A DNA stretch of 64,000 nucleotides, from positions 1 to 64,000 of the forward strand of contig PSQN01000002.1 of NCBI GenBank assembly GCA_002989075.1, written 5' to 3'. The notes beneath the pieces were generated by a model that saw nothing but the letters and a program-made list of their open reading frames with translations, ran no database searches and was not told the DNA's origin. Position 1 is the stretch's first letter, and the number at the start of each line of letters is the position of its first letter. Shown here piece after piece: positions 1-13,100 of the stretch. The position numbers were made by a program, and so were the translations under genes. This DNA is from Arthonia radiata (Eukaryota > Ascomycota > Arthoniomycetes > Arthoniales > Arthoniaceae).

Positions 1-924
1 ACGTTAATATTTAAGTACTAATTAGCTAGTTAAGCTAACCGCTTATTTTAAGCTTTGTTTATAAGTAGACTTTTTGCTGCCTAGCAAAAACCTTTAGTAC
101 CTGCTTTTTAATAGAAAGCCTTTCTCTACTATAGTCTTGCTAACAAGTAAAACTTCTTCTTTAACGCGTACGTCCTTTGCTTCTCTCTTTTTAGTTCTAA
201 ATCGCCTATTTTTACTCTATATAGGCCTACTTTTACCTCTATAACGAGCTCTATAGATAAACTAAAGAAGTATTTAATCGAAATATAACTATAAAAGCGC
301 GCTACGTATATAAAGCGACTAGCGGTAAAGCGTTAAGTACAATCTTAAGCTTATAAAGCTAATAAAGCCGCCGTACTAATACTATTAGTAGTATCTTATC
401 TACTACTATTACCTCCCTCTATTATTAAACTAGCTCCTTAATTAGCGTCTCTAATAGTCGTACCTTTGCTTGTATCTAAGGCCGACGCTATTGCTAAAGT
501 ACTTAATTATTAGCTATAGATCTTATTATCTGCTTTTAGCGAGTATCGCCCTTAGCTTATAGATATATAATAAAAGAGATTAGAAAAACAATAGGTTAGA
601 GCTTTAAGCACCTATAATAAATACAATAGTAATAATAAGGCCCTTTAGTTTAATAATACTTCTATCTTTACTACTTGTACTAAACTACTATTAGTTTTAT
701 CTACTTTCTCTCTAGCATATAATAAACTATTCTCTCTATAAACTAGCTTTAAATAAGATAATCGATTATACTCTATGATACGCCTATATATAATATCCTC
801 TCTTATAATATTATAGCGATAGTAAGCGTCTATCTTAACTTCTCTTTATTAAATAGTATTAAATAACAAATAAACTATTTAAGACCCTTTAAATAGCTAT
901 AATAGTCTTACTTCCTTAACTTAT
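1..924. other. RIP-like AT-rich sequence, unidentified repeat remnant
   Basis: No intact gene is visible. The sequence is rich in TpA and poor in CpA/TpG while CpG is retained, which matches decay by repeat-induced point mutation. A plus-strand frame at roughly 240-420 is open apart from scattered TAA/TAG codons, so this may be the decayed tail of a transposon protein, but I cannot assign a family. It ends at the CTTAT target-site duplication of the Gypsy element (920-924). Confidence 0.5.
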
Positions 925-1601
925 TGTAACGCCGGGCGGCCGTAACTACTTTGCTTGGTCTTATTCTATGTCAAGGGTGATCTAACTAAGACGAGGGAGA
1001 CTAAGGCCGGGTCTATCGTCTGGGTATTTAACTCGGGAGGGGAGGTTAAGGAAGTAAGAGACAAACTATAAGTCTTTAAACGAAGGACTCAGTCGGTAAT
1101 ATAAACAAGCTAGGAGATGTACTAAGACCGCACAGAAAAGCTCTCTTAGGACACAGTCGCTCTATTCGTACGCCGTCGTAGCTATAGGGTTCTACCTCGC
1201 GCTAATACTTATAAGAATTGCTTATAGCTTACTAGTTGCGTTACAGCAAGATAAACTAATTAGGTTTAATACCTTAGAGTTAATATTAAACGATAATATT
1301 AATTCTAAATCTAAATTTACGGATATCTATTTACTAAGGTAGATATCTATTCTTACTATATAGTCTATAGTAACCGCTATTACCACTAAGTTAGCTATAT
1401 TAAGGACTACTAGCGACGCTACGTTGTAGGCGGTTAGTAACGCTAGTAACGCTACGTCGTAGACGGTTAGTAACGCTAGTAACGCTACGTTCTCTACAAT
1501 TATATTACGTAACCTTTACTTTATTATATAATTCTGTATAACGTACATAAAAGAACGTACTTCTATTTAATTATTAGTTAGTCCGTATATACGTCTTAAC
1601 A
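925..1601 (-). repeat. Gypsy LTR, copy C (3' LTR of the element)
   Basis: On the plus strand it begins TGTAACGCCGGGCGG and ends CTTAACA, giving TG...CA termini. It is 677 bp, the same length as the other two copies, and differs from them mostly by transitions. It contains an internal 33-bp direct repeat (1432-1464, repeated from 1465). The purine tract expected next to a 3' LTR lies directly beside it. Confidence 0.9.
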
Positions 1602-2099
1602 TTAGCTCCTCTCTAGGTTAAGTTGTCCTCGATTAACTATAAGTACGGTGTCTCGCTATTATTCTAATCTATAAGTTTTTAACTATATCTAGTTGTCTAC
1701 TTCTAACACGTACTAAGCTTTATAATAGACGTACTAACCGAATCGAATCTCGCGCCGCTTCTAATATACCTCTATATTCTAGCTGTTCCTATGTTAGTAC
1801 AAGGTACCTCGTAGCTCCTTTTCTGTCTCGCTCTTATGCGCGCTACACTTAAAGCTCTTATTCAGAAAAATGCGACGCCCTTCTTAATAAAGACGAATAT
1901 TTGTAATACGACCCGGGTCCCTTACCTTCCTCTCTAATACTCTCGCAGTTAATAACCTTTTTAAGCGGATTAACCTATTAAAGAGGAAGAAGAAGTTGTT
2001 AAAGAGAAAGTTAGCAGAGATATCTACAGAGACTATTAAAGCTAAGAGTCGGTAGAGTAAGATATTTGCTCGTAAGAAGGAGATATTATTTTGATAGGA

Positions 2100-5000
2100 C
2101 TTAGCTAAAAGCATGTTTATTAGCGTTCCTAAGCGTTTTACTGTAGAAGACGTTGCTTTTAATTTATTAAATTTAAGTAGTGCTAGTTTTACTACTAGTA
2201 GTTAAGACAATACTTTACGTTCTATTAGTCTTAATTCTTCTAAGACTTTTAGGAAGGTTCGTGGTTTTAGCGTTGTTCCTAATACTAGCTCTAATAGTAT
2301 TTTAGTAGTTACTAGCAATAAAATAAGTTCTTAATTAGTTTCTATATGTTCTCTGTTTCTAAATACTCTTTCTACTTAATAAGATACTTACGTATTCTAT
2401 CTCGTTGACGATATATAAGGATTTGTTTAACTTTGTATTCTAGTTCTTAATTCTTGTCTAATAGTTTAATAGGTCTTAGTTGTAGTGCATCCTTTGGTAC
2501 TAGTTCTAGAAGTAATTTATAAAAGACGTTGTGTATATGTATTGTTTGTAGTAGTTCTAATCTGAAGGTAACTAGTCTAAGTACCTTAGAAATTCTAAAT
2601 AGTCTAAGTTTTGTATAGTCTAACTTATTGCAAGGTCGTTTAGTTTTAACGTATTTCTAACGAAGGTAAACTATATCCTCTTTCTTAAGGTCTAGTCTTA
2701 CAGACCGTAACTTGTTGGCTTGTGCTCTTATTCTTTCTAAATTCTACTATAACTGTTAACGAAGGTAGTTATAGACTACTTCTCTGTGTTGTAAAATTTT
2801 AAATGCTCGTTCTAAGTTTACTATAGTTACGCCTACGTCGTGCTGTAAGGTAGAATTTTGTCTAAAATTAACCTAAAAGGGTATATTACCTATTAACGAC
2901 TTACTATTGTTGTACATAAACTATATTAATAACAGTAGTTATAACTAATTGTCTTAAGTATAATTAATATAGGCTCGTAAGAACTGTTCTAATGTTTAGT
3001 TAAGTCTTTCTATCTATCTATTAGTTTAAGAATAAAAGCTAGTCGATAGCTTTCTCTTTGTACCTATAAGCTTAAGTGTTAATTTCTAGAATCTTAAAGT
3101 AAAGAGTTTATCTCTGTTAGAGATTATTTCTACTAGCGCTCTATGTTAAGCAACAATATATTGATATAAAAGGAATACTGTATCGTATACGGTATAGCTT
3201 CGTATTGTTAAGATAAAGTATTTATACTTTGTAAATCGATCTATAATTATATAGATTGTATCGTACTTTGTATTATTTTCTAGTTTCTTGGAAGGTAGTA
3301 GGTCTGTAATAAAGTCTATAGCGATCGAGCTCTAAGGCTCTATTGATATCTTTAGAGGTTAGAGAAGGCCGTATAGTCGATACCGTTCGTTTTTTATCCT
3401 TTTGTATACATCGTACTTATTAATGTAGCTATCGACTATCTTTTTGAGTTCTAGAATAAAGTAAGTTCTTGTAATCTTCTCTATAGTTGTAGCAACTTTT
3501 CGGTATTCTTCCTCGTAAGCTTTGCAAATAATAGTGTTTTATATATTTTTTGGAACATAGATCTTGCCGTTAAATATTTTAAGTCTATATTTGTTAGTAA
3601 GCTTTATAGTGTTGTTACAGACTACTCGGTCCTATTCGTACTCTTGTATTAGTTTGTTTCTTCTTAACTAGTCCTCTACTCTTATTACTACTAAGAGTTT
3701 CTTAGCCTCGTTAGGTTCAAGTATTTTATTCGGATTGTGTTGTAATATTATATACAAAACTTGTGTCTTGTTTGCTATGTAGTCCGATCTTCTACTAAGA
3801 GCATCGGCTCTTTGGTTTTCTGATCCTTTCTAATATATAATGCGGATATTGAACGATTATAGTTTCTCTAACTATCTAACCTGTCGTCTGTTTAAAATCT
3901 TTATTGTTGTAAACTAAGTTAAATTCTTATAGTCTGTAATAATATATACTTAATGCTTCGATATTGCGTAGTAATGCTTCTAGTGCTTAAGTAACTTAAC
4001 TACTGATAGTAGTTTCTTGTCGTAAATATCGTAGTTTAGTTTTAATGCTATTATTATTCTTAAGTAGAATGCTACTAGGTATAAAGTTCTGTTTTCTAGT
4101 TAGCTAAGTACTAATTCGATTGCAAAGTTAGATGCGTCTGTCTCTATAGTAATTAGTTTGTCGTAGTTAAAGGTTATTAGAACTAGTACGGTCGTAAACC
4201 GCTGTTTAAGATCTTAAAACGCGTCCTCTTAATTCTCTCTCTATACAAAGGGTAAATCTTTTTGCGTAAGTCTTGTTATTAGTAAGACTACTCTAGAGTA
4301 TTTATTAATAAATCTCCTGTAGAAGTTTCTAAAGCCGAGGAAGGATTAAATTTCCTTTATATTTTTTGGGGTAGGCTACTTAAGTATAGCTTTTACCTTG
4401 TCCGATAACATTTTAATTACGCTAAGTTTAATAATGTATTCTAGGAAGTTAGTTTCCTGTGTATAAAACTTACACTTCTAGAGCTTAATACGGAGATTGT
4501 ATTTATCTAGCTGTTTTAATACCTACGCAACGTATTACTTGTATTTCTCTAACGTCCTAAAGTAAACAATAATGTCGTTTATATATACTATTACGAATTC
4601 GTTAAGGTACTTTTCTAGCACCGAGTTAATATGTCGTTGAAAGGTTGCTAGGACGTTTACTAGTTCGAAAGGTATAATAAGGTATTTATAGAGGCTAAAA
4701 GGCGTTTTGAATGCTGTTTTCTACTCGTCTCCTTCTCGTACTCGAATTAGATTGTAAGCGCCTCGAAGGTCTATCTTTATAAACTATTGTACTCCTCGAA
4801 GAGAGTCTATCTCGTTGTTGATAAGTAGTAATAGGTGCCTGTCTTTCTTTGTTATTACGTTTGTTGGTCGGTAATTAATAACCAATCGAAGCTTGTCTTC
4901 TTTCTTAAGAACGAAGAATAGTAAGCATTTAAATAGAGCTTCCAATTTCTTAATAAATCCCTTCCTTTTAAGTTTATTAATATATACTTTATATTCGTTT

Positions 5001-5750
5001 CTGTAATCTAGTCTTATTGGGTATAACTTGGTGCCCTTGGGATTTAAGTCGGGTAGAAACTTAATCTTATAATTCTATAGTACGTATTTAGGTAACTCGT
5101 TGTCGACTTCTTCTCTAAAAACTTATTTATACTGCTAGTATTCCTTAGATAATACCGGTTAAGGAGTGTTAAGGCTTATTAGTTCGACTACTTCTCTTAC
5201 CTAGGTACGCTCTCTGCGTCTTTTAGTATAATAGGTTGGTATAGCTATTGCTAACTCGTCGATAGAATCTGTTCTAAGATCCTCTAAGGACGAAATAGTT
5301 TGGTATTGTCTTTCTCCTAATTTAAGGAATAACGTTAGTGCATTTCTCTATTTTAATGTATATTTGTTTAGAAAGGGCGTTCCTAGTATAACTTAGTGTG
5401 CTTTAGTATTAGTAATGTCTAAGATAATGTTTATTTTAAATTTTGCTGTTCTTATCGTAGTTCTGACTTTGTGTATAATAGCGCCGTTATAATATATATT
5501 CCTGGATCTGTCCGCAACTTATAGATTGTACGGGGATCCCTTTTTGTGTTAATTTTCTTAAATTTTGAATACTGTATTGAAGTAGATAAAATTTCCTGTT
5601 GCTCCCGAATCAATTATAATTGTAACTAATGTTCCGTTAAGTAGTGTCTTAATAAGTTCTGGTTCTCTTTCTAATAGAGAACAAAGTGTTTCTACTAAGC
5701 TCTTGGGTAGAGACTTAGACGCCGTCGTCCTTATACTTCCCTTAGTTTAT
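2100..5750 (-). pseudogene. Decayed Gypsy pol (protease, RT, RNase H, integrase)
   Basis: Minus-strand translation shows a protease core DSGATGNFI near 5585-5640, the RT segment with VINYRPTN near 4830-4895, and the RT catalytic box as YIND (consensus YLDD/YVDD) near 4570-4590. RNase H has ETDAS near 4131-4148. The integrase core reads SIAIDFITDLLPS then DRFTK near 3210-3340. Many TAA/TAG codons interrupt the frames and few ATG codons remain, as expected when CpA/TpG steps have been turned into TpA. The element cannot make these proteins. Confidence 0.88.
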
Positions 5751-7376
5751 AGACAGCGTTATTGTTTTCCGATATATACTTGTATACGAGTTTTTATGTA
5801 TTGTAATAGTTCAAAATAACTTATCTTTAGAACGTCTTGTCTATATCTAATCTTCCTTTAAACTGTTTAATAGACACTCGCTATTCTTCGTTGGTCTAGA
5901 TTGCTTATATTATATACTATCTTAGAAATAGGACTACTCCTGTTGCTATATTAACGAGAATATTATTAAGGCGTAGTACTAATTTATAACCTTGATCTAT
6001 GAACTTAAGTCTATTAATAAGTAACTATATTCTTACTTAGGCTTTTAGATCCTATAAGTATAACCTAGCCGTTTATAGTGGCAATATTGCGTCTATATAG
6101 TTAGGTTGTTTCTTATCTTCTTCGGATAATAATAATTCTTCTTCTTTTTGAAGCTGTTCTTTATTAGCTGCTAAGACTTAAGATTCGTCAATCGGTTAGT
6201 TTTCCGATTCTTTTATAGCTACGAGTCTTATAAGATGTTGTAAAGCTTCAATATTGTAATTCTCGAGTTTTTAAAGTTACTGTTTATAATTGCGAGCTAA
6301 TACTACTAAAAGCTGCTTGTTGTAGTTATTTTGTAGTGAGACCCAATTTTAGTCAATTTTCTTAATCGGAATTATGTCGTATGCGCCCTTTAAGTTAATT
6401 CTTAGTTTCTAGCTAGTAATTCTTTCTAGCGATTTAACTAATACTAAAAGGAAAGTTAATAAATCTTCGGGGTTCTCTATTGTATAGGCTTTAAGTTGCG
6501 CTAGCTCTTCGGCTACGTTTTTCTCGTTATATCTGCCTTATTTAAGAGCATAGAGCTTCTTGATCGGGCCTTATTGTTTAGATTTGCATTTGGCTGCTCT
6601 ATGGCTCTCCTTGCCGCAGTAGAGATAGAGGTTGTTAGCAAGTCAATACTTTCAATCCTTTTCCGAAAGTTTTCTATATTTCTTTTGACTGGGTCGCGGT
6701 CCTCTCTTTTAGAGCGCATCAAGATTCATTAGTTCGGTACAACGATTGTCGTAACGATATCGGGACGTGTTCGATGTTTAATTAGGCTGTTTACTAGTTT
6801 ATTCGCGTTTACGTTCTTAAAGTCGTTAATTAAGTCTCGTTGCTTAAGCCTTAATGTCTGTAAGTTGCTCTACGCGTTCTTTATGCAACATAAGATTTTT
6901 TATCTTCTCGTTTAGTCTTTTATAGAATTGAACTACTAGGGCTTCTTCGTCGAATTCTGTAATATAGGCGTATGTTATAAACTTGGCTGTATACTGTGTT
7001 ACTAGTAAATTGCCCTACTTAAATCCTTCGAGCTTGTATTGTACTTCAAGCTTCTAGTTTCTTTCTCTATATATGTCCTTAAGAGTTGTAGTAAATACTG
7101 TGTACGATTTAAATACTCGTTTCGTTTCCTTCTTTGCTTCGTTACTATTATCGAGGTAGTCGTCTAGAAGCGGTAAGAACTATAAGAGTGCGTCTCTACG
7201 TAGGTACGATTCTACGTAGATTACCTTCTTTACCTCGGTAGCTAACTCCTTTTGTTTGTTAATAAGATTGATTCGACACAAGCTGAGAAATATTTATAGA
7301 GACTGTCGGTCTCCTCGGAATTCTAGTATCTTAATGTTATTGTTTCTACGTGCTATAGTAACGTCTTCGTCTTATA
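5751..7376 (-). pseudogene. Decayed Gypsy gag
   Basis: A zinc-knuckle-like stretch lies near 6584-6635 on the minus strand: YLYCGKESHRAAKC fits C-x2-C-x4-H-x4-C except that the first cysteine is tyrosine, explained by TGT/TGC to TAT/TAC at a TpG step. The rest of the region is upstream of the protease in element orientation, where gag should lie, but is too decayed to delimit. A 69-codon open stretch at 6513-6722 is a remnant in another frame, not a gene. Confidence 0.7.
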
Positions 7377-7719
7377 GTATGTTAGGCTTCTAAGGTTAAT
7401 TCGAAGATTCTAGTTGTAATATTGCTTTCCTAAGAAGGTCCTCTAAAATTTGTTTAAGAGTATTTAGGGTGCTTAACTTGTATATTTATAATATAGTTCG
7501 TTTTTCTACTCGCTCGTTTCTTAGCTTTAACGATAAGGTTAGTACACTTTGTACAGAGGTTAGGCTAGACGATCGGTAACAAGAGACCTTTGTTTGTTCT
7601 TTCTCTAAAGAACTGTCTAAAGAATTGTTTTCTAATAGAGTCTTGTTTCTAAATAAGTTAGTTATAAGAATAGGGGTATATACCTTAGTTTGTTAGTTGC
7701 TTAAGGCGATCTATAAAAG

Positions 7720-8396
7720 TATAACGCTAGGCGGCCGTAACCGCTTTACTTAGTCTTATTCTATATTAAGGGTAATTTAACTAAGATAAGGGAGACTAAG
7801 GCCGAGTCTATCGTCTAGGTATCTAACTTAAAAGGGGAGGTTAAGGAAGCAAGGGACAAACTATAAGTCTTTAAACAAAGAACTCAGCCGATAATATAAA
7901 TAAGCTAGAAGATATACTAAGGCCGCACAGGAAAGCTCTCTTAGAACACAGTCGCTCTATTTGTACGCCGTCGTAGCTGTAGAGTCCTACCTCGCGCTAA
8001 TACTTACAAAAATTGCTCGTAGCTTACTAATTGCGTTACGGCAAGATAAACTAATTAGGTTTAATACCTTAGAGTTAATATTAAACAATAATATTAATTT
8101 TAAATTTAAATTTACGGATATCTATCTACTAAGGTAAATATCTATCTTTGCTATATAGTCTATAGTAACCGCTACTACCGCTAAGTCGGCTGTATTAGAG
8201 ATCGCTAGCGACGCTGCGTCGTAGGCGGTTAGTAACGCTAGTAACGCTGCGTCGTAAACGGTTAGTAACGCTAATAACGCTACGTTCCCTATAGTTATAT
8301 TACGTAACCTTTGCTTTATTATATAATTCTGTGTAACGTACATAAAAGAACGTGCTTCTGTTTAATTATTAGTTAGTTTGTACGTGCGTCTTAACA
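7720..8396 (-). repeat. Gypsy LTR, copy B (internal LTR)
   Basis: 677 bp, ends in CTTAACA like the other copies. The terminal TG has become TA (TATAACG), consistent with RIP. It sits between the full internal region and the duplicated leader, so it functions structurally as the 5' LTR of the long unit. No target-site duplication flanks it, which argues that it was not a separate insertion. Confidence 0.9.
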
Positions 8397-8739
8397 GTAT
8401 ATTAGGCTTCTAAGGTTGGTTCAAAGATTCTAGTTATAATGTTGCTTTCCTAAAAAGGTTCTCTGAGATTTGTTTAAGAGTGTCTAGGGTGCTTAACTTG
8501 TACGTTCGTAATACAGTTTATTTTTCTACTCGCTCGTTTCTTAGCTTTAATAATAAGGTTAGTATACTTCGTATAGAGGTTAAGCTAGACGATCGGTAAC
8601 AAGGAACCTTTATTTATTCTTCCTCTAAAGAACTGTCTAAAGAATTGTTTTTTAATAGAGTCTTGTTTCTAGATAAGTTAGTTATAAGAATAGGGGTATA
8701 TACCTTAGTTTGTTAGTTGCTTAAGGCAATCTATAAAAG
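8397..8739 (-). repeat. Duplicated Gypsy 5' leader/gag-start segment
   Basis: This 343-bp stretch repeats 7377-7719 at a constant offset of 1020 bp, with transition differences. Together with LTR copy A it forms a 1020-bp unit (8397-9416) that duplicates 7377-8396. The junction follows a CGTCTTA microhomology shared by the LTR end (8387-8393) and the internal sequence (7368-7374). No downstream internal sequence follows, so this is a truncated unit. Confidence 0.88.
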
Positions 8740-9416
8740 TATAACGTCGGGCGGCCGTAACCGCTTTACTTAGTCTTATTCTATGCTAAGGGTAATCTAA
8801 CTAAGATAAAAGAGACTAAGGCCGGGTCTATCGTCTAGATATCTAACTCGGGAGGGGAGGTTAAGGAAGTAAGAAACAAACTATAAGTCTTTGAATAAAG
8901 GACTCAGCCGGTAATATAAATAAGCTAGAAGATGTACTAAGGCCGCACAGAAAAGCTCTCTTGAGACACAGTCGCTCTATTCGTACGCCGTCGTAGCTGT
9001 AAAGTCCTACCTCGCGTTAATACTTACGAGAATCGCTCGTAGCTTACTAGTTACGTTACAGCAAGATAAACTAATTAGGTTTAATACCTTAGAGTTAATA
9101 TTAAACGATAATATTAATTCTAAATCTAAATTTACGGATATCTATCTACTAAGGTAGATATCTATCCTTGCTATATAGTCTATAGTAACCGCTGCTACCG
9201 CTAAGTTAGCTATATTAAGGACCGCTAGCGACGCTGCGTTGTAGGCGGTTAGTAACGCTAGTAACGCTACGTTGTAGACGATTAGTAACGCTAGTAACGC
9301 TACGTTCCCTACGGTCATATTACGTAACCTTTGCTTTATTATATAATCCTGTATAACGTATATAAAAGAACGTGCTTCTGTCTAATCATTAGTTAGTCCG
9401 TACGTGCGTCTTAACA
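8740..9416 (-). repeat. Gypsy LTR, copy A (outer 5' LTR)
   Basis: 677 bp, ending CTTAACA and immediately followed by CTTAT, the right half of the target-site duplication. It is the outermost LTR in element orientation. Its first base pair step reads TATAAC, again a RIP-type loss of the TG terminus. Confidence 0.9.
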
Positions 9417-9421
9417 CTTAT

Positions 9422-9746
9422 ATTAATACCTTTAATAGCTCTTAAAGTAATATATAAAGCCTATAGTCTTTAGCTTATAATTAGTTTTAACTATCTTAAC
9501 CGTATAAGTATGCTCTATTATCTTTAAAATATAGGTAATCCGCCTTAGAGTTAGAATACAGGTAGTTTAAATTATATTTATAGCTCTAGTCTTCTACTCC
9601 GAGCTAAGCCTCCGATAGTATCTTTACGCCTTCTTATTATTTATCTATACTGTTCTCTTTAGCGGTAGTTAGCGTATAACGCCGGTCGCTGGGAGAACCG
9701 AACTAAGGCTTACTTGCCTTGTATGCTTGTTAACCTTAGTAGTAGG
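9422..9746. other. RIP-like spacer between the Gypsy and Copia elements
   Basis: AT-rich, TpA-rich sequence with no recognisable domain or long frame. It separates the right target-site duplication of the Gypsy insertion from the 5' LTR of the Copia element. I see nothing assignable in it. Confidence 0.5.
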
Positions 9747-9929
9747 TGTCAGAAATTATAGACGCTAAAGTTCTGGTTTAGTCTTAACTTTCATACACTA
9801 GCTTTAGACTTCTAGAGCGGGCTTAATATACTACGATACCTAATATAGACACAGGTCTTAGTACGCACATATAGTCTAGTTTAAGCTTCGTTTGTAGTTA
9901 AATTGTAAGAATCTTATTAACTTCTAACA
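9747..9929 (+). repeat. Copia 5' LTR (RIP-mutated)
   Basis: 183 bp. Aligned by eye to 15226-15408 without gaps; all differences are transitions and all have T or A in this copy where the 3' copy has C or G. Most lie in CpA or TpG steps of the 3' copy. Confidence 0.92.
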
Positions 9930-10199
9930 GATTATAAGCCCAAATTGCGTATCTATAGCTTTATTACAATTACGCAATTCGATTATAGAAGTTTCTACTA
10001 AATTCTAATAAGAATTAAGTGTATTCTGCTACAACGAAGTTGTTTATATACAGCAACTATTTTGATGCTAGGTGCTGTAGCGCATTAACACAATATTATT
10101 AGAATTTTTACTTAAAACGTACTGTAATCCTTTATCGGTATAGCGCAAGCTGTTTGCCTATTAGAAAGGAGCCTATTGTTGTTAGTTTTGTTAAAATTA

Positions 10200-13100
10200 G
10201 ATAAAAATTGACTTTAGAATAATTCCGCAAATATTAGGGTTAGTACGATATATCGAATTTTAAGCAGAATATTAAGTTTAAAGCTCTTAATAGCTTAGAA
10301 AACTACTAGTAATAGCAGTAGAACATAAAGAATCTTCTAAAAGCTGTAGAACTCTAGAACTCTGTTATTAGCATTAGGGATAGCTTACGCGATAAGCGCC
10401 TACTAAAACTCGATATCGGCGATACCGGTGCTGTTAAGAAAGAGAAGCGGCAGGAAAGAGACAAGTAGAACAATAAGAAGGCAAAGGTATCTCTATATAT
10501 TCTTAATAACCTTATTAACGCTATTAAGTAGAACCTAAATAACGATAAATTTAATTATACTATAAATAAGTAGGAGTACTTAAAGAGATATATAAAGACT
10601 AGCTATATAGAGACCTACGATACAATTTAGTAACTGCTAGTACTAACGCCGAAGGCTTGTAAAGACGTAAAGTAGTATTATATTAAGTTTAAGTCGGTAA
10701 TAAATAAGATTAATAGATTAAAGGCTAGAAACAAGCCTAAAATTCTTAATAATAAAGCTAAAGTTATTATCTTTTTAAACAATATAAGCGACGTTAAAGG
10801 ATATAAACAGTAGGTTATTACTAAGCGTAGCTAGTATAACGTACTAAAAGACCTATCGACGATTAATATTTATAATTTATTTAAAGAGATAATTAAAGAA
10901 TTCTAGATCGTTAAGTCGAAGAAGGCGAGTACTGTAGATACCGCCGGCCTAGCTATTAATGCTAAGAAGGACGATAAGAAGAAGTCTAGTAACGGCGGCG
11001 GTGGTAGCGGTAGTAGCCGTAGTAATAGTAAGAGAAAGAAGTATAACGTATGCCAGATAGTTAGTTATAAAGAGAATACCTGTCGCTATACTTACTCTAA
11101 AGACGCTTCTAAGGGTTAAAAGCTGTATAAAAAGATAAGTAAGTTTGTTAATATTGACCTTAGTAAGGGCAATACCTTTAAGAAGAGGGAACGTCGCGGT
11201 AGCGATATTAGTACGATTACTACGTTTATTGACGCTATCGACGATATAGTACTGTCTACTAAACTAGGTAAGATATATAATATATTTACTAGATAGAATT
11301 TTGCTATGTACCTTACTATTAGACTTGCTACTCGGTTAGGTACAGATTAGCTTATAGACTCTAAAGCATTTAACTATATATATAATAATCTAGATACGTT
11401 TACTAACCTAGAGCCTTGCTAAATCGTAGTTTATACCGCTAAAGGCACTATAAATATAACTAAGCGAGGTATAGTCTATATTAAGACGTAGAAGACTAAC
11501 AGAGATATTATCGACTTAAAGCTTATAAACGTACTTTATCTCTCTAGTTTGTTCGTTAATTTGCTATTAAGCTATAAATTATCTAAGTATAGCTTTAGCG
11601 TACATACAGGAGAAAATAAGATTGTACGAATAAATAGTAACGATAAGCTTATAAAACTAATTAATACTAGTCGCTACTAAGTTTTAAATCTTATCGACGG
11701 TAGTACGGCTTTGAGCGTATCTTCTAAGACGTAGTACGTACGCTTTAGATATACATCCTACGATTACTTATAGAAGACCGTTAAGCAGGTTACTAGCTTA
11801 AATAACAGTATTCTTAAGCCTAATTATAACTGTAGCGCTTATATATAAGGCAAGGCTACCTACTATAACGGTAAGGTACCCTAAGATAGATATAATAAGT
11901 TCTTAGATCTTCTATACCTTAACCTTATTAGTTCTATTACGCCGAAGGTAATTGCCAACGACAGCAATACTATCTTAAATATAATAGACGACTGTTGCTA
12001 TGCGCGGTACTTTTAAAAGCTCGACGATAAAACAGGTAATACTATCTTATCTACGTTCAAGACGTTTAAGATGCTTTATAATAAGTAGTTAAATTAGAAG
12101 ATTAAGAGCATTAAGATTAATAACGGTACTAAGTTTAGTTCGCTTTAGGAATATTGCCTGAGCAAGGGTATTTAGGTATATTACTTATCTTTCTATACGC
12201 TAGGTAAACATAGAGTCGCAGAGTAAACAAACAGAATTATTTATAATATAGCTCGTTCAATGCTTATTGGTAGCAAAGTGCCGCAGAAGTATTAGAACGA
12301 AGCTTACAGTGCAGCTATCTATATTTTTAACCGTACGGCTATAGTAGCGCTTAATAGCAAGATACTATATTAAGCCGTTAATAAGGCTTTATAGAAGAAG
12401 CGTGTACCGCTAGATGTCTCTTATCTACAAGCTTTTAGTTGTACAGTATATATTACCGTCCCCGTTGCTCGCCGTATTTCTAGAAAGTTTAACTTAAGGG
12501 CCTATATTAGTAAGATAGTAGGGTACGCCACTAATAGTAGCAGAACTACTTATCGTATACTCGTTCTAACGCGTAGGGGGGTAATAAAGACCTCTTATAT
12601 TTAATTTAATAAATCCTGCTTTGAAACGGTTGCGGATATTCTTAAGTAAGTAAACGACCCCAAGAATCTAGACGCTAAGGATTATAAGGTAGAGTCTTTA
12701 GTTCCTTATCTCGATTCAAAAGACTTAACTTTTAGTCAACCTTTCCTGCGTTTGTATAATAATATCGGTGAATTCGGCTTACGAGGCAGTAGTCTAGCTA
12801 GCTCCGGTAATAGTAGCGGTGCTTCTAACGTCGATAGCAATAATCGTATCTACTAGCGTCTTAATATAGAAGAACTAGAGGATGTACGGGTACCGAAGTT
12901 AGTAGAGAAGATATTAGTGGAGAAGCGTACAAGTAAGTTAGACAATTTATATAGTCGGTTTAGAATACTTTGTGAAGCAAAGCTAGTGTTACTATCAACG
13001 CCGATTGCTAATCTAAATATACTACCGTCGTTTCTGCCTCTTCTAGTTTATAATCCAAGCAATGTTCTAAGAAGCATCAATAGTAGGAGAATTAACTACG

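Larger units (their letters stand above)
925..9416 (-). mobile_element. Decayed Ty3/Gypsy LTR retrotransposon with an extra LTR-leader unit
   Basis: The whole insertion is flanked by a perfect 5-bp duplication, CTTAT, at 920-924 and 9417-9421. It contains three 677-bp LTRs (925-1601, 7720-8396, 8740-9416). Read on the minus strand the order is LTR, about 343 bp of leader, LTR, full internal region, LTR. Internal minus-strand frames show in order a CCHC knuckle, a DSGATGNFI-type protease, reverse transcriptase, RNase H (ETDAS) and integrase, the order of a Ty3/Gypsy element. Every frame is broken by stops of the RIP type, so it is not coding. A purine-rich tract abuts the downstream LTR at about 1602-1620. 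Confidence 0.92.

Noticed and set aside
8122-8343. 73-codon minus-strand frame
   Set aside because: It is made by the 33-bp repeats inside an LTR (LLALLTVYDAA-type repetition), not a gene.
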